DNA of 64,000 nt. Origin: Candidatus Regiella insecticola LSR1 (GTDB lineage: Bacteria; Pseudomonadota; Gammaproteobacteria; Enterobacterales; Enterobacteriaceae). A model generated the notes under the pieces. The model worked only from the letters and a program-made list of their open reading frames with translations. It did not search any database and was not told where the DNA came from. Of the stretch, positions 9,889 through 20,500 are shown in pieces. Positions within the stretch are counted from its first letter, which is position 1; the number at the start of each line of letters is the position of its first letter. Position numbers and translations under genes: made by a program. The DNA lies in NCBI RefSeq assembly GCF_000143625.1, contig NZ_GL379592.1:186001-250000 (forward strand), read 5' to 3'.

Positions 9889-10788
9889 TTAAAACTGCTT
9901 TAACCAGGCCAAGAAAGCCTTACCTTCGGTTTGATGATGAATACCATAGCTAACAAACGCCTTCATATAACCGAGCTTATCACCACAATCATGTGATTTA
10001 CCGCTTATATGAAACGCTTCGACTAATTTTGGATTTTCCTTATCTTTAATCAAGTTAGCGATTGCATCCGTTAATTGTATTTCTCCGCCGACCCCATAGG
10101 TGATCTTTTTTAATTGCGGCCAAATATCTGCTGAAAAAACATAGCGTCCTACTATCGCTAGATTAGAAGGGGCTTCACCCACGATAGGTTTTTCTACTAC
10201 ATCGAGCATCAGCGCGCTATCGCAGGGTGATAACGTCACCTGATTACAATCGACGATACCGTATTTGGTTACTTCGAGTGCCGGCACAGGCTCTACCATA
10301 ATTTGGCTACGTCCATTTTCTCTAAATCGTTTCATCATCAATGCTAAATTTTGTAATTTAACCTCTGTGGTAGAGGTATCCAATAACACATCTGGCAGTA
10401 AAACGACAAAGGGAGCATCGCCGACTACAGGTTCAGCACATAGTATGGCATGTCCCAAACCTTTCGCTTGTCCTTGGCGTATTTGTATAATAGTGACATC
10501 CGACGGGCAAATCTCTTTAATTTCTTTTAATAATTGGCGTTTTACACGTTGCTCTAAAACCGATTCTAATTCAAAAGAAGTATCAAAATGGTTTTCGATA
10601 GCATTTTTTGATGAATGACTCACCAGCACGATTTCTTTTATACCGGCGTCGACACATTCATTGACAATATACTGAATTAAGGGTTTATCAACGACTGGCA
10701 ACATTTCTTTCGGTATTGCCTTAGTTGCAGGCAGCATTCTGGTACCAAGCCCCGCAACCGGGATAACCGCCTTCAATTCTTTGCTCAT
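9889..10788 (-). CDS. galU: UTP-glucose-1-phosphate uridylyltransferase
   Basis: Makes UDP-glucose from UTP and glucose 1-phosphate for surface polysaccharides and galactose metabolism. I start at ATG 10788 (MSKELKAV, 299 aa), which has an AAGGTAA ribosome site 6 nt upstream; an in-frame ATG at 10812 would add 8 residues without family support. The nucleotide-binding motif [17 protein letters not shown] is the active GalU form, not the inactive GLGMHML of GalF. VVEKP, the Asp-rich VLLPDVLLD and the C-terminal [13 protein letters not shown] are also present. It is upstream of gnd. Confidence 0.93.
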   Translation of the reverse strand: MSKELKAVIPVAGLGTRMLPATKAIPKEMLPVVDKPLIQYIVNECVDAGIKEIVLVSHSSKNAIENHFDTSFELESVLEQRVKRQLLKEIKEICPSDVTIIQIRQGQAKGLGHAILCAEPVVGDAPFVVLLPDVLLDTSTTEVKLQNLALMMKRFRENGRSQIMVEPVPALEVTKYGIVDCNQVTLSPCDSALMLDVVEKPIVGEAPSNLAIVGRYVFSADIWPQLKKITYGVGGEIQLTDAIANLIKDKENPKLVEAFHISGKSHDCGDKLGYMKAFVSYGIHHQTEGKAFLAWLKQF

Positions 10789-10918
10789 TTTTTTACCTTG
10801 TTTATCACACAATAGCCGGCTTTTTCATCAGAGCAATCTTAATCCGCTGTTAAGATTGAAACAAGCCGTTTGTCTACGCAAGCCGAAATAGCATTTTCGT
10901 CATAAAATGTTAACTTAC

Positions 10919-11044
10919 TATACCCAATGAATTTCGAGTTACGGCAAGGCGGCAAGGGCGACCGACCGATGAGCGTAGACATACTACGTGATTCGGCGAG
11001 CACCCGCAGACAACAAAGCCGTAACTTGAAAGGCGAAGGGTATA
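10919..11044. repeat. ERIC-like repeat (126 bp), galU-lysP spacer
   Basis: A complete copy bounded by TATA at both ends (TATACCCAATGAATTTCGAG at one end, AGGCGAAGGGTATA at the other). It differs from the copy at 16513-16638 by a single base, so the two are recent relatives. It separates galU from the lysP promoter region. Confidence 0.9.
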
Positions 11045-11135
11045 TATTTACATGCCAACAAATTGACGGTATTAGCGCACTTCAGATTTGTTACAATGCC
11101 GTTTTATTCTTTAATTAATAGATAGGACGCCAAGA

Positions 11136-12626
11136 ATGGCTCAAAGAGAAATTAACATGCAGGAGAAAAAAAAACAGGGAGAGCCAGGTTTGCGTCGTCA
11201 GCTTAAATCACGACATTTAGCCATGATTGCTATCGGTGGATCTATCGGTACCGGTTTATTTGTTGCCTCTGGTGCTACCGTGGCGCAAGCAGGTCCAGGC
11301 GGGGCATTGCTTTCCTATGCATTAATTGGATTGATGGTTTATTTTCTAATGACCAGTCTCGGTGAACTCGCTGCATTTATGCCAGTTTCGGGTTCATTTT
11401 CTACCTATGGTGCAAAATATGTTGAAGAAGGGTTTGGTTTCGCATTAGGTTGGAATTATTGGTATAACTGGGCAGTTACCATCGCGGTTGACTTGGTTGC
11501 TGCTCAATTGGTTATGGATTATTGGTTTCCAGACGTCCCCGGTTGGACATGGAGCGCTTTATTTCTTGGCCTAATATTTTTGCTAAATTACATTTCAGTG
11601 AAAGGATTTGGTGAGTCTGAGTATTGGTTTTCTTTGATAAAAGTCGCCACGGTCATTGTCTTCATCATTGTCGGCGTGATGATGATAACCGGGATCATGA
11701 AAGGGGGCGAAAGCGCGGGGTGGCATAACTGGGGGATTGGAGATGCGCCCTTTGTCGGCGGATTTTCTGCCATGATAGGGGTGGCGATGATCGTCGGGTT
11801 CTCCTTTCAAGGAACCGAGTTAATTGGCATTGCAGCGGGGGAGTCGAAAGATCCCGGCAAAAATATTCCGCAAGCGGTACGGAAAGTTTTTTGGCGTATT
11901 TTATTATTTTATATTTTTGCAATTTTAATTATCAGCCTAATCATTCCGTATAATGATCCAAACCTACTGCGTAATGATGTGACTGATATTAGCCTCAGCC
12001 CTTTCACCTTAGTGTTTAAAAATGCAGGATTATTATCTGCCGCCGCGGTAATGAATGCGGTGATCTTAACCGCAGTACTCTCAGCAGGTAATTCAGGCAT
12101 GTATGCTTCTACCCGCATGTTATTCACCCTAGCGAAGGAAGGTAAAGCCCCACAAATTTTTGCACGGTTATCTAAAAATGGCGTACCGCGTAATGCGTTA
12201 TATGTGACGACAGCAGCAGCAGGTTTATGTTTTCTTAGTTCGATGTTTGGCAATAAAAGCGTATATTTATGGTTGCTTAACACTTCGGGGATGACCGGTT
12301 TCATCGCCTGGTTGGGCATTGCTGTCAGTCACTATCGCTTCCGCAAGGGATATATAGCGCAAGGACGTGATATCAACGCATTACCTTATCGCTCGGCGTT
12401 ATTCCCGATAGGCCCAATTTTTGCGTTTGTGTTGTGTCTTATTATTACACTAGGCCAAAATTATCAGGCATTTTTAGCCGATCAGATCGATTGGTATGCT
12501 GTAATAGCCACTTACATCGGCATTCCATTATTTTTAACAATTTGGTTCGGTTATAAGCTAACTAAGCGAACACGCATGGTTAAATACCATGAAATGGAAT
12601 TTCCACAGTGGAAAAATGAACCTTAA
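11136..12626 (+). CDS. lysP: lysine-specific permease LysP
   Basis: Inner-membrane amino acid-proton symporter of the APC superfamily (12 predicted membrane segments) that imports lysine; in E. coli LysP also acts as the lysine co-sensor for CadC. The 496 residues match LysP throughout, including GGSIGTGLFVASGATVAQAG (TM1), GWNYWYNWAVTIAVDLVAA, GVAMIVGFSFQGTELIG and SAGNSGMYASTRML. AGGA lies 8 nt before ATG 11136; ATG 11157 is an alternative start. An ERIC copy ends 91 bp upstream. With dapA in this window, lysine may be both made and imported. Confidence 0.95.
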   Translation: MAQREINMQEKKKQGEPGLRRQLKSRHLAMIAIGGSIGTGLFVASGATVAQAGPGGALLSYALIGLMVYFLMTSLGELAAFMPVSGSFSTYGAKYVEEGFGFALGWNYWYNWAVTIAVDLVAAQLVMDYWFPDVPGWTWSALFLGLIFLLNYISVKGFGESEYWFSLIKVATVIVFIIVGVMMITGIMKGGESAGWHNWGIGDAPFVGGFSAMIGVAMIVGFSFQGTELIGIAAGESKDPGKNIPQAVRKVFWRILLFYIFAILIISLIIPYNDPNLLRNDVTDISLSPFTLVFKNAGLLSAAAVMNAVILTAVLSAGNSGMYASTRMLFTLAKEGKAPQIFARLSKNGVPRNALYVTTAAAGLCFLSSMFGNKSVYLWLLNTSGMTGFIAWLGIAVSHYRFRKGYIAQGRDINALPYRSALFPIGPIFAFVLCLIITLGQNYQAFLADQIDWYAVIATYIGIPLFLTIWFGYKLTKRTRMVKYHEMEFPQWKNEP

Positions 12627-12645
12627 TTCATAGCATGATGGAGAA

Positions 12646-13218
12646 ATGATGAAAGCAAAATATTTATTTGTCTTTATGGTTATCGCTGCCTTGAGTGGAT
12701 GTAATAACGCTCTATTTAAAAACATGGACATTTTAAAGAAGGATAGCTCACAAATACTGACACTAAAAGGATGTGGAGATGACATCAAAGTCAGTAACAA
12801 ATCGACTCCGCCCGATTTGTATCAAGGGATGGTTAAGTGTATTAACAATCGTCACTATAATAACGGCGTCATTTTATTTTCACTGGCAGGAACTTACTCT
12901 TATTTCGATGTTACTAGGATGGCTGATGCGACTAAAAAGAATATCCACACTCATTTACTCGCCAAGGCAATGAACTCTGTAGACGATGAAGATAAGAGTA
13001 AACGCGAAGCATTCAGAGAAAAACTCCAACAAACGCTGAGCGATAAAGTCCGTCTTGTCGAAGTATGTGCACAAGTTCGCAATATCGGCATGCCTCATTA
13101 TTCTCCGGATTATATTAATACCAGCGGGACTTTTGTTAATTATGATCCCAATAACGATATAGATCAGTCTACGCATTGGCAAAATGCTTTACAGGGCTAT
13201 TTACATTGCCCGCCTTAA
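12646..13218 (+). CDS. putative lipoprotein, 190 aa, unrecognised
   Basis: The N-terminus is a basic start, a hydrophobic stretch and the lipobox LSGC, so the mature protein should begin at a lipidated Cys near residue 19. The rest is soluble and mixed alpha/beta-like, with several cysteines (GCGDD, KCINN, EVCAQ, LHCPP) that could form disulfides in the periplasm. I do not recognise the family. It follows lysP by 20 bp on the same strand with GGAG before the start, so it may be co-transcribed, and it ends at a strong hairpin shared with the opposing yeaY-like gene. Confidence 0.65.
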   Translation: MMKAKYLFVFMVIAALSGCNNALFKNMDILKKDSSQILTLKGCGDDIKVSNKSTPPDLYQGMVKCINNRHYNNGVILFSLAGTYSYFDVTRMADATKKNIHTHLLAKAMNSVDDEDKSKREAFREKLQQTLSDKVRLVEVCAQVRNIGMPHYSPDYINTSGTFVNYDPNNDIDQSTHWQNALQGYLHCPP

Positions 13219-13245
13219 TACAGTGAAGCTGATAGATAGAAAGAA

Positions 13246-13278
13246 AAAACGGGTAAAAATACAATTTTTACCCGTTTT
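13246..13278. terminator. bidirectional intrinsic terminator
   Basis: AAAACGGGTAAAAAT and its exact complement ATTTTTACCCGTTTT flank a 3-nt ACA loop. T-runs on both strands make it usable by the plus-strand lipoprotein gene and the converging minus-strand yeaY-like gene. Confidence 0.9.
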
Positions 13279-13286
13279 ATTGTTTA

Positions 13287-13820
13287 TTAATGATTAAAGA
13301 TACCTTGTATCTCAGCTCGCTGACGCTCATTCAATGGTTCCATCAATACTGACGCCATCATCCTCTGTTCTGTTGAATACCAACGCTTATAACCGCTGGT
13401 GTTGATCACAATAAAATCATAAGGCACCGTGCCAATTTTACCGGTTTCAACACCGCTAATTGTCCCAATAACGGTAACCAAACGGTATTGAAAATCAGCA
13501 GGCGTGAGAAACGCATTAACATAAGCAATGATCCTCCCTTGAGAAGGTTCAGTCAGCATGGGTTTAGCGTTACGATCTAAAGGAATGCTGGTGATTTCCA
13601 AACGTGTCCGTTGGCGCTCATTCGTCACATTGACAACGGTACCACCGAAACGCCCTTCTTGTCCGATGAACGCCCGAGGCGTATTTTTTATTAAATTTAG
13701 ATTTTGTTGTGGTGTCTCTGTCTTCCCTTGAATTTCTTTAGGTATGTTCACACAGCCAGTCAGCAGCAGGGTAGCGAGCACGGCAAAAAAAAATTTGGCG
13801 CTAAATATCTCAATTTTCAT
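13287..13820 (-). CDS. yeaY: Slp-family outer membrane lipoprotein (YeaY-like)
   Basis: The 177-residue precursor has a signal peptide ending in the lipobox LLTGC (Cys ~23), followed by VNIPKEI, typical of the Slp/YeaY family (starvation-induced outer-membrane lipoproteins of unclear function). The domain features IGQEGRFGGTVVNV and ERTR..LEI..IPLDRNAKP are family-like. It lies next to tsaB, as yeaY does in E. coli, and that neighbourhood is why I choose YeaY over Slp. It faces a strong terminator and is probably transcribed with tsaB. Confidence 0.8.
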   Translation of the reverse strand: MKIEIFSAKFFFAVLATLLLTGCVNIPKEIQGKTETPQQNLNLIKNTPRAFIGQEGRFGGTVVNVTNERQRTRLEITSIPLDRNAKPMLTEPSQGRIIAYVNAFLTPADFQYRLVTVIGTISGVETGKIGTVPYDFIVINTSGYKRWYSTEQRMMASVLMEPLNERQRAEIQGIFNH

Positions 13821-13859
13821 TGTGAGTTATCTCTTAATCGTGGTCTTTAATTCAACCCT

Positions 13860-14561
13860 TCATGAACGGTTCGGTAATTTTTTCCATGTAACTTCATTAC
13901 GCAGATAGATGGGTTCAGCCTGTTCAACAGGAACTGCTTTGCCGCTATGCCATAACGCTAATGCTAGCGGTAACATATCTTCCGCCTGTGGTAACGCTAA
14001 TTGGCCATCGGATAAATCAACCCCACTACCAGCAATCAAATCAGGATAGGTTTGCCAACCTGTCCCTACAGATACCCAGGATCCTTGTAACGATTCTGCG
14101 AGCATTAAAGCTTGCTGGGGCGTCATAACCGCTTCACTGTGCGTACTTGACCATTGACCCGCCGCTTTGTGTTCAAATTGCCCCCAATAGACTTCCCCCA
14201 TACGTGCATCTAACACCGCCAATACCTGGCACGCCCCTGTCTTACGCCACGCGCCTTGCGCTAAGGTCTGTAAAGTTGATACACCAATCATGGGTAAATC
14301 AGCGCCTAATGCTAACCCTTGCCCAATGCCGATGCCAATACGTACCCCGGTAAAACTGCCGGGGCCTCGACCAAAAGCCAACGCATCTAATTGATGCAAA
14401 GATAATCCTGATTCGGCTAATACCTGTTGCACCATCGGCAAAATACGCTGCGTATGGGTGCGAGGACAAATCTCAAACAGTGCGATGACTTCACCGTCAT
14501 TCCAGATAGCAACAGAACAAGCTTCTGTCGCGGTATCAATCGCTAAAATTCGTGTGGACAC
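13860..14561 (-). CDS. tsaB: tRNA threonylcarbamoyladenosine synthesis protein TsaB
   Basis: TsaB is the non-catalytic partner of TsaD and TsaE in forming t6A37 on ANN-decoding tRNAs. The 233 residues begin [16 protein letters not shown], the ASKHA-fold phosphate-1 strand. The [13 protein letters not shown] loop and [13 protein letters not shown] follow, and the TsaD metal-binding His pair is absent as expected. The start is GTG 14561, preceded by AGGAGG at good spacing. It ends 39 bp before the yeaY-like gene and starts 22 bp after orn. Confidence 0.94.
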   Translation of the reverse strand: MSTRILAIDTATEACSVAIWNDGEVIALFEICPRTHTQRILPMVQQVLAESGLSLHQLDALAFGRGPGSFTGVRIGIGIGQGLALGADLPMIGVSTLQTLAQGAWRKTGACQVLAVLDARMGEVYWGQFEHKAAGQWSSTHSEAVMTPQQALMLAESLQGSWVSVGTGWQTYPDLIAGSGVDLSDGQLALPQAEDMLPLALALWHSGKAVPVEQAEPIYLRNEVTWKKLPNRS

Positions 14562-14583
14562 CTCCCCTCCTTTTTTAACCCTT

Positions 14584-15129
14584 TTACGGCTGAATAAAAT
14601 GTTGGCGGTAATAAACTAATTCCGCTACCGATTCACGGATATCATCCATCGCCTTATGGGTATTGTTCTTAGTAAATCCCTTGAGTATTTCAGGTTTCCA
14701 ACGGCGCGCTAATTCTTTCAATGTGCTGACGTCCAGATAGCGATAATGAAAATATTTTTCCAATTCAGGCATATAACGAAATAAAAAACGGCGATCTTGT
14801 CCCACACTATTACCACAGATAGGCGAAACGCCCTGCGGTACATATTTCTTTAAAAATTCAATGGTTTGTTTTTCGGCAGCAGCTTCATCTGTTGTACTAT
14901 TTTTGATGCGATTGACCAGGCCACTGTCATTATGCGTTCGTGTATTCCATTCATCCATCAAACTGAGCGTCTCATCAGATTGATGGATCGCAATGACAGG
15001 ACCTTCCTCCAAAAGATTAAGATTGGCATCAGTTACTAGCGTCGCGATCTCAATAATACGATCATGTTCGGGATAGAGACCTGTCATTTCTAAATCGATC
15101 CAGATCAAATTATTTTTAATTTCTGTCAT
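14584..15129 (-). CDS. orn: oligoribonuclease
   Basis: DEDDh 3'-5' exonuclease that degrades 2-5-nt RNAs and linear dinucleotides such as pGpG; usually essential. All key residues are visible in the 181-aa product: WIDLEMTGL (first Asp and Glu), [12 protein letters not shown] (Asp) and [10 protein letters not shown] (His and final Asp). Length equals E. coli Orn. It is divergent from rsgA, the same pair order as in E. coli, with an ERIC copy now between them. The tsaB-yeaY pair downstream is not its E. coli neighbour. Confidence 0.97.
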   Translation of the reverse strand: MTEIKNNLIWIDLEMTGLYPEHDRIIEIATLVTDANLNLLEEGPVIAIHQSDETLSLMDEWNTRTHNDSGLVNRIKNSTTDEAAAEKQTIEFLKKYVPQGVSPICGNSVGQDRRFLFRYMPELEKYFHYRYLDVSTLKELARRWKPEILKGFTKNNTHKAMDDIRESVAELVYYRQHFIQP

Positions 15130-15173
15130 AATACTTCCTGCCTATCTTTTAAATACTAGACTTCAAGAGGGTT

Positions 15174-15301
15174 TATACCCTTCGCCTTTCAAGTTACGGC
15201 GGCGTTGGCAGCGATCACTTATCTTCTGTCATGTACTACTTGTACACTCCTGAGATTCGATTGATTGCCGCCTTGCCGTAATTCGAAATTCATTGGGTAT
15301 A
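15174..15301. repeat. ERIC-like repeat (128 bp), orn-rsgA spacer
   Basis: A complete copy with TATACCCTTCGCCTTTCAAG at one end and CATTGGGTATA at the other. It has the classic centre type, with CATGTACT..GTACACTCCTGAGATTCG, clearly related to canonical enterobacterial ERIC. It occupies the divergent promoter region of orn and rsgA. Confidence 0.92.
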
Positions 15302-15401
15302 AAACGATAAAACAAAATTAACACAGTGATATTATAGCTTTTTTTATTTATTAGAAGCAATAAGTACTGCGCCTAACTAGGTGCTAAGTGAATGAGGGAT
15401 C

Positions 15402-16502
15402 GTGAGCAAAAATAAGCTATCCAGAAACCAACAGCGCCGAGTGCAAGCAAATCATCAACGCCGACTACGTACGGCAGATAAAGAATCGACGCTCGATGAC
15501 GCATTGTTCGGCGCGCCACAACCGGGCATTGTCGTCAGTCGATTCGGCCAGCATGCTGATGTGGAAGACAACGATGGCATACAATACCGCTGTAATATTC
15601 GCCGCACACTTTCTTCTCTGGTAACCGGTGATCATGTTGTATGGCGCCCGGCGATTACATCAAAAACAGCGATTGAAAAATCCTCAAATGAAAAATCCTC
15701 AGAGCTTGAACAAACTACTATAGAAAAAGTAACAGGTATTGTCGAAGCAGTTCATCAACGTACTTCTATTGTGACGCGCCCTGATCTCTATGATGGAATA
15801 AAACCCATTGCAGCTAATGTTGATCAAATTATTATCGTCTCTGCTATTTTGCCTAAATTATCATTGAATGTTATCGATCGTTATCTCGTCGCCTGCGAAA
15901 ATTTGACAATACAACCGTTAATTCTACTCAATAAAATTGATTTATTAGATCAAGCCGATCGTAAAAAGATAGAAAGTATGATGGCTATCTATAGAAAAAT
16001 TAATTACCCGGTATTCATGGTTTCCAGCCAAACGGGCGAAGGCATAGAATCGTTTAAACAATTACTGGTCGGGAAGGTCAGTATTTTTACGGGTCAATCT
16101 GGTGTAGGGAAATCGAGTCTATTAAATACCCTATTACCTCCCACTGAAAAACAAATTTTGATTAATACTGTTTCAAATCATTCAGGTTTAGGCCAACATA
16201 CCACTACCGCTTCTCGTTTGTATCATTTACTACAGGGGGGGGATGTTATTGATTCACCTGGTGTACGTGAATTTGGGCTTTGGCATTTAACAGCCAAGCA
16301 AGTCACTGAAGGTTTCGTTGAATTCCATCATTATTTAGCGCGCTGTAAATTTCGTGATTGTCGCCATTTAGACGATCCTGGCTGTGCATTGCGTGATGCG
16401 GTTGAACGTGGCGAGATTGCGGCAGAACGCTTTGATAACTACCATCGTATTTTAGACAGTATGGAACAGGTAAGATCCAGAAAATTGTTTTCCAGCGACT
16501 GA
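15402..16502 (+). CDS. rsgA: ribosome small subunit-dependent GTPase RsgA
   Basis: Circularly permuted GTPase that checks late 30S maturation and releases RbfA. The 366 residues contain the N-terminal OB fold, then G4 NKIDLL, G1 [10 protein letters not shown] (about 230), G3 DSPGV and the C-terminal zinc motif (Cys/Cys/His/Cys around [14 protein letters not shown]). The start is GTG 15402 after a GAGGG site, giving MSKNKL as in E. coli. A short insertion rich in Lys/Ser/Glu (about residues 85-105) lengthens it relative to E. coli (350). It is followed by psd and mscM as in E. coli. Confidence 0.96.
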   Translation: MSKNKLSRNQQRRVQANHQRRLRTADKESTLDDALFGAPQPGIVVSRFGQHADVEDNDGIQYRCNIRRTLSSLVTGDHVVWRPAITSKTAIEKSSNEKSSELEQTTIEKVTGIVEAVHQRTSIVTRPDLYDGIKPIAANVDQIIIVSAILPKLSLNVIDRYLVACENLTIQPLILLNKIDLLDQADRKKIESMMAIYRKINYPVFMVSSQTGEGIESFKQLLVGKVSIFTGQSGVGKSSLLNTLLPPTEKQILINTVSNHSGLGQHTTTASRLYHLLQGGDVIDSPGVREFGLWHLTAKQVTEGFVEFHHYLARCKFRDCRHLDDPGCALRDAVERGEIAAERFDNYHRILDSMEQVRSRKLFSSD

Positions 16503-16512
16503 TTTCAAGCAA

Positions 16513-16638
16513 TATACCCAATGAATTTCGAGTTACGGCAAGGCGGCAAGGGCGACCGACCGATGAGCGTAGACCTACTACGTGATTCGGCGAGCACCCG
16601 CAGACAACAAAGCCGTAACTTGAAAGGCGAAGGGTATA
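16513..16638. repeat. ERIC-like repeat (126 bp), rsgA-psd spacer
   Basis: Complete copy, near-identical to the one at 10919-11044 (one difference: GACCTACTACG here, GACATACTACG there). It starts 10 bp after the rsgA stop. Confidence 0.92.
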
Positions 16639-16701
16639 GAGAGTCGATTTTTACCAATACACCCTTTTTGATGTCATGGCCTACATATTCATGAGGTTTT
16701 T

Positions 16702-17577
16702 ATGCTAGAACGTCTTAAAATAAAATTACAATATTTACTCCCGCGGCAAGGTTTAACACTTTTGGCGGGCTGGGGTGCAAACAAACAAGCGGGGTGGTTA
16801 AGTCAATTGGCGATTAAAAGCTTTGTTTGGTATTACAAAGTGGATATGAAAGAAGCCCAGCATTCTGAGCTCGCAACCTATCGTTCTTTCAATGAATTTT
16901 TTGTCCGTCGATTAGCCGATAACGCCCGTCCGATCACCGCAGGAGATCATCTGTTGGTACAACCGGCGGATGGCACGATCAGCCAGTTAGGCACTATCTG
17001 TGATGGAAAAATTTTGCAAGCCAAAGAACATCATTACAGTTTGGAAGCCCTATTAGCAGGGAATTATTTATTAGCCGAAGAGTTTAAAAATGGTCAATTT
17101 GTCACAACGTATCTCGCTCCCCGTGATTACCATCGGGTACATATGCCCTGTGGTGGCACCTTGCGTGAAATGATTTACGTCCCCGGTGATCTCTTTTCAG
17201 TGAATCAGTTGACATCAGAAAATATTACTAATTTGTTCGCCCGCAATGAACGAGTCATCTGTATTTTTGATACCGCCTTCGGCTCAGTAGCGCAAATTTT
17301 AGTGGGTGCTACCATCGTCGGCAGTATAGAAACTGTTTGGGAAAGCAATATTAACTCAGCAAGAGAAGGCATAATACAACGCTGGACGTATCCATCTACC
17401 GATGATGAGGGAGCGATCAAGCTGGAAAAAGGGCAAGAAATGGGACATTTTAAATTAGGCTCCACCGTCATCAACTTATTTGCATCAAATAAAATTCATT
17501 TAGCTCCTCATTTAAGTAGTGAGTCTGTTGCCCGTATGGGAGAGCCGTTAGCTGAAGCTGTTATGTTGGAAAATTGA
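16702..17577 (+). CDS. psd: phosphatidylserine decarboxylase proenzyme
   Basis: Inner-membrane enzyme making phosphatidylethanolamine; the proenzyme cleaves itself to form an N-terminal pyruvoyl group. The 291 residues include [25 protein letters not shown] (the catalytic Asp/His region) and the cleavage motif LGST at about 252-255, where Ser becomes pyruvate. The protein ends about 30 residues earlier than E. coli Psd, lacking only its acidic variable tail. It precedes mscM by 18 bp, the standard psd-mscM operon. Confidence 0.96.
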   Translation: MLERLKIKLQYLLPRQGLTLLAGWGANKQAGWLSQLAIKSFVWYYKVDMKEAQHSELATYRSFNEFFVRRLADNARPITAGDHLLVQPADGTISQLGTICDGKILQAKEHHYSLEALLAGNYLLAEEFKNGQFVTTYLAPRDYHRVHMPCGGTLREMIYVPGDLFSVNQLTSENITNLFARNERVICIFDTAFGSVAQILVGATIVGSIETVWESNINSAREGIIQRWTYPSTDDEGAIKLEKGQEMGHFKLGSTVINLFASNKIHLAPHLSSESVARMGEPLAEAVMLEN

Positions 17578-17595
17578 CAAAAAAGGAAGCATAAC

Positions 17596-20500
17596 GTGCG
17601 CCTGATAACAATATGCTGGTTTGCTTTACTCTTTGCTTTATCGTTTGTTCAATCTCATGCAGCCATTCAGATCGACGAAGGGCAATTGCAGCAAGATCTA
17701 CAACAAGCGACGGCGAATACTAAAGCACCTAATCACGCAGAAATTGTGCGGGCGTTACAAGGCGCGTTAAACTGGCTAAAAGACGCTAAAGAATCGGAGG
17801 AAAAAGCCAAGAAATATCAGATTATTATCAATGATTTTACTAAATTAATTGATGATTTAAATAAAAAAATAGCCGAAGAAAACAGTAAATTACCCCTCAT
17901 TCCTAGCCAGCTGACAACAAATGAGCTTGAACAAAAAATCTCTCAAACCAGTGGGGTACTATCAGATTTAGAACACCAGATGCAGCAAGAACTCGAACTT
18001 TCACGAGAAATCAGCGATTCTATTGTACAAATTCCACTACAACAATCGGAAGCGCGACAGCTGCTGACTGAAACGATGCAGCGGCTTCAGTCATTCCAGA
18101 ATCCAACCTCTCCCTTAGCAGAAGCAAAATTTTCTTTACTGAAAGCAGAAGCGATAGCACGTAAAGCAAAAATCAATGAATTAGAACTCGCTCAACTTTC
18201 TGCTAACAATTGGCAAGAACTCTCTCGTATGCGCATAGAATTATGCAAAAAACGTCATGAACGTTTGGATCAATTATTGCAGTCTTTGCGTAACCATAGT
18301 AATGATGAGCGGCAGCGAGAAGCAGAAAAAGTATTAGAGCGCACTGAGTCACTGGCCGAAAAAGACCGAAATTTACCCGATTCTGTTAGCACATTGCTAC
18401 AAACCAACCGAACACTGTCTTATTCACTCAAACAGCAAACGCAGCGGATGAATACCATCTCTTCTGCCCAAACACTACAGGTACGGCAAGCACTGGCTAC
18501 CATTCGTGAACAAGCTCAGTGGGTGGGCGTTTCGGCGGTTTTAGGTGAGACATTAAGAATGCAGGTCGCCCGATTACCAGACATGCCAAAATCGCAAAAA
18601 TTAGATCGGGATATGGTTCAGTTACGTGTTGATCGACTTAATTTTGAAGATATGTTGGAAAAACAACAGAGAGTAACATTGACGCAAAATGATGGCAGTC
18701 CGCTCAACGTTGAGCAACAAAATATTGTTGATATGCAATTGAAAACGCAACGCAAGCTGCTGAATGTATTGCTTTCTGGTTACGATACTGAAATTCTGGA
18801 ATTGACTAAACTCAAAGTCGCTGACAGCCAGTTGGTAGATGCACTTAAAGAAGTACATGAAGTCGCACACCGTCATCTGTTTTGGGTTGCCGATATCAGT
18901 CCACTTTCATTTTCTTACCCGGTTGAAGTGACACATGATCTGAGTCGCTTACTCTCACTTGATACATTATCGCAGCTCAGTGGTGCTTTAATGAAAATGC
19001 TCACCGACAAACAAACATTGATCCCGATTCTCGGCGCGTTACTGGTTGTTGGATTTAGTATCAGCTCCCGCCGCCATTATCATGCGCTCCTTGAACGGAC
19101 GAATAACTACATCGGTAAAGTGAATCAAGATCAATTTTCTTTAACATTACGTACTGTTTTTTGGTCAATTTTAATCGCTTTACCCCTGCCAATATTATGG
19201 TCTGCGTTAGGATACAGTCTACAAAACGCTTGGTCTTATCCGATTGCAGTGGATATTGGTATTGCCGTAACGGAAACGGTACCGGTACTCTGGATTTTTA
19301 TGATCGGAGCGGCTTTTACCCATCCTCACGGCTTATTTATTGCTCATTTTCGTTGGCATCCAGCACAGGTTGCCAGAGCGATGCGTTTCTACCGACTGTC
19401 AGTCTGGCTGATCATTCCGTTAATGATTGCTTTGATTTTTTTTGAAAATTACAGTGATCGTGAATTTGCTCCCACTTTGGGGCGGTTATGCTTTATTTTG
19501 TTATGTATCGCACTCAGTTTAGTCACTAGTAGTTTGAAACGGGCGGGGATCCCGCTGTATCTGGATGAATCAGGTCATGGTGATAATAAAGTTAATCGGG
19601 CGTTATGGGCAGTATTGCTGTCAGCACCTCTGCTCGCTGCTTTGGCTTCGGCGCTGGGTTACTTCACTACCGCCCAAGATTTGTTAACCCGTCTAGAAGT
19701 TTCTGTCGCTATTTGGTTTTTTCTGCTGATCATTTATCACATTGTTCGTCGTTGGATGCTTATCCAGCGGCGGCGTATCGCTTTTGAGCGAGCCAAACAA
19801 CGGCGGGCGGATATTTTGGCACAACGGGCGCGTGAAGATGATGCCGCCATCAGTTTAAATCCAGAGGGCAGCAGCGAGACAGAAGAGCCGATGATCAATC
19901 TTGATGTGATTAGCGCCCAGTCACTACGATTGATCCGATCTATCCTGACTATGCTGGCGTTAGTCGCTGTTATCGCCCTATGGTCAGAAATCCATTCTGC
20001 TTTTGGTTTTTTAGAAAATATTCATCTATGGGATGTCACAACCACCTTTAATGGCGTGGATACCATACAACCCATCAGCATGGGTTCGATATTAATTGTC
20101 ATTTTAGTGATAATCGTCACCACCCAGCTAGTACGTAATTTACCTTCACTGCTAGAGTTAGCTTTATTGCAACATTTAGATCTTGCGCCTGGTACCGGTT
20201 ATGCTATTTCCACTATCACTAAATATTTATTGATGTTACTCGGTGGCATGGTGGGATTCTCGCTTTTGGGTATTGAGTGGGCAAAATTTCAATGGTTAGT
20301 CGCCGCGTTAAGCGTAGGTTTGGGCTTTGGTTTGCAGGATATTGTTAACAACTTTATCTCCGGCCTTATCATCTTATTTGAAAAACCTATCCGTATCGGC
20401 GATACCGTCACTGTTCGTGATCTTACCGGCAGCGTCACCAAAATTAATACTCGTGCGACAACGATTTCTGATTGGGATCGTAAAGAAGTTATTGTACCGA

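Noticed and set aside
11063-11097. TTGACG and TACAAT as a lysP promoter
   Set aside because: The spacing of 23 bp is too long for a normal sigma-70 promoter, so I did not list it.
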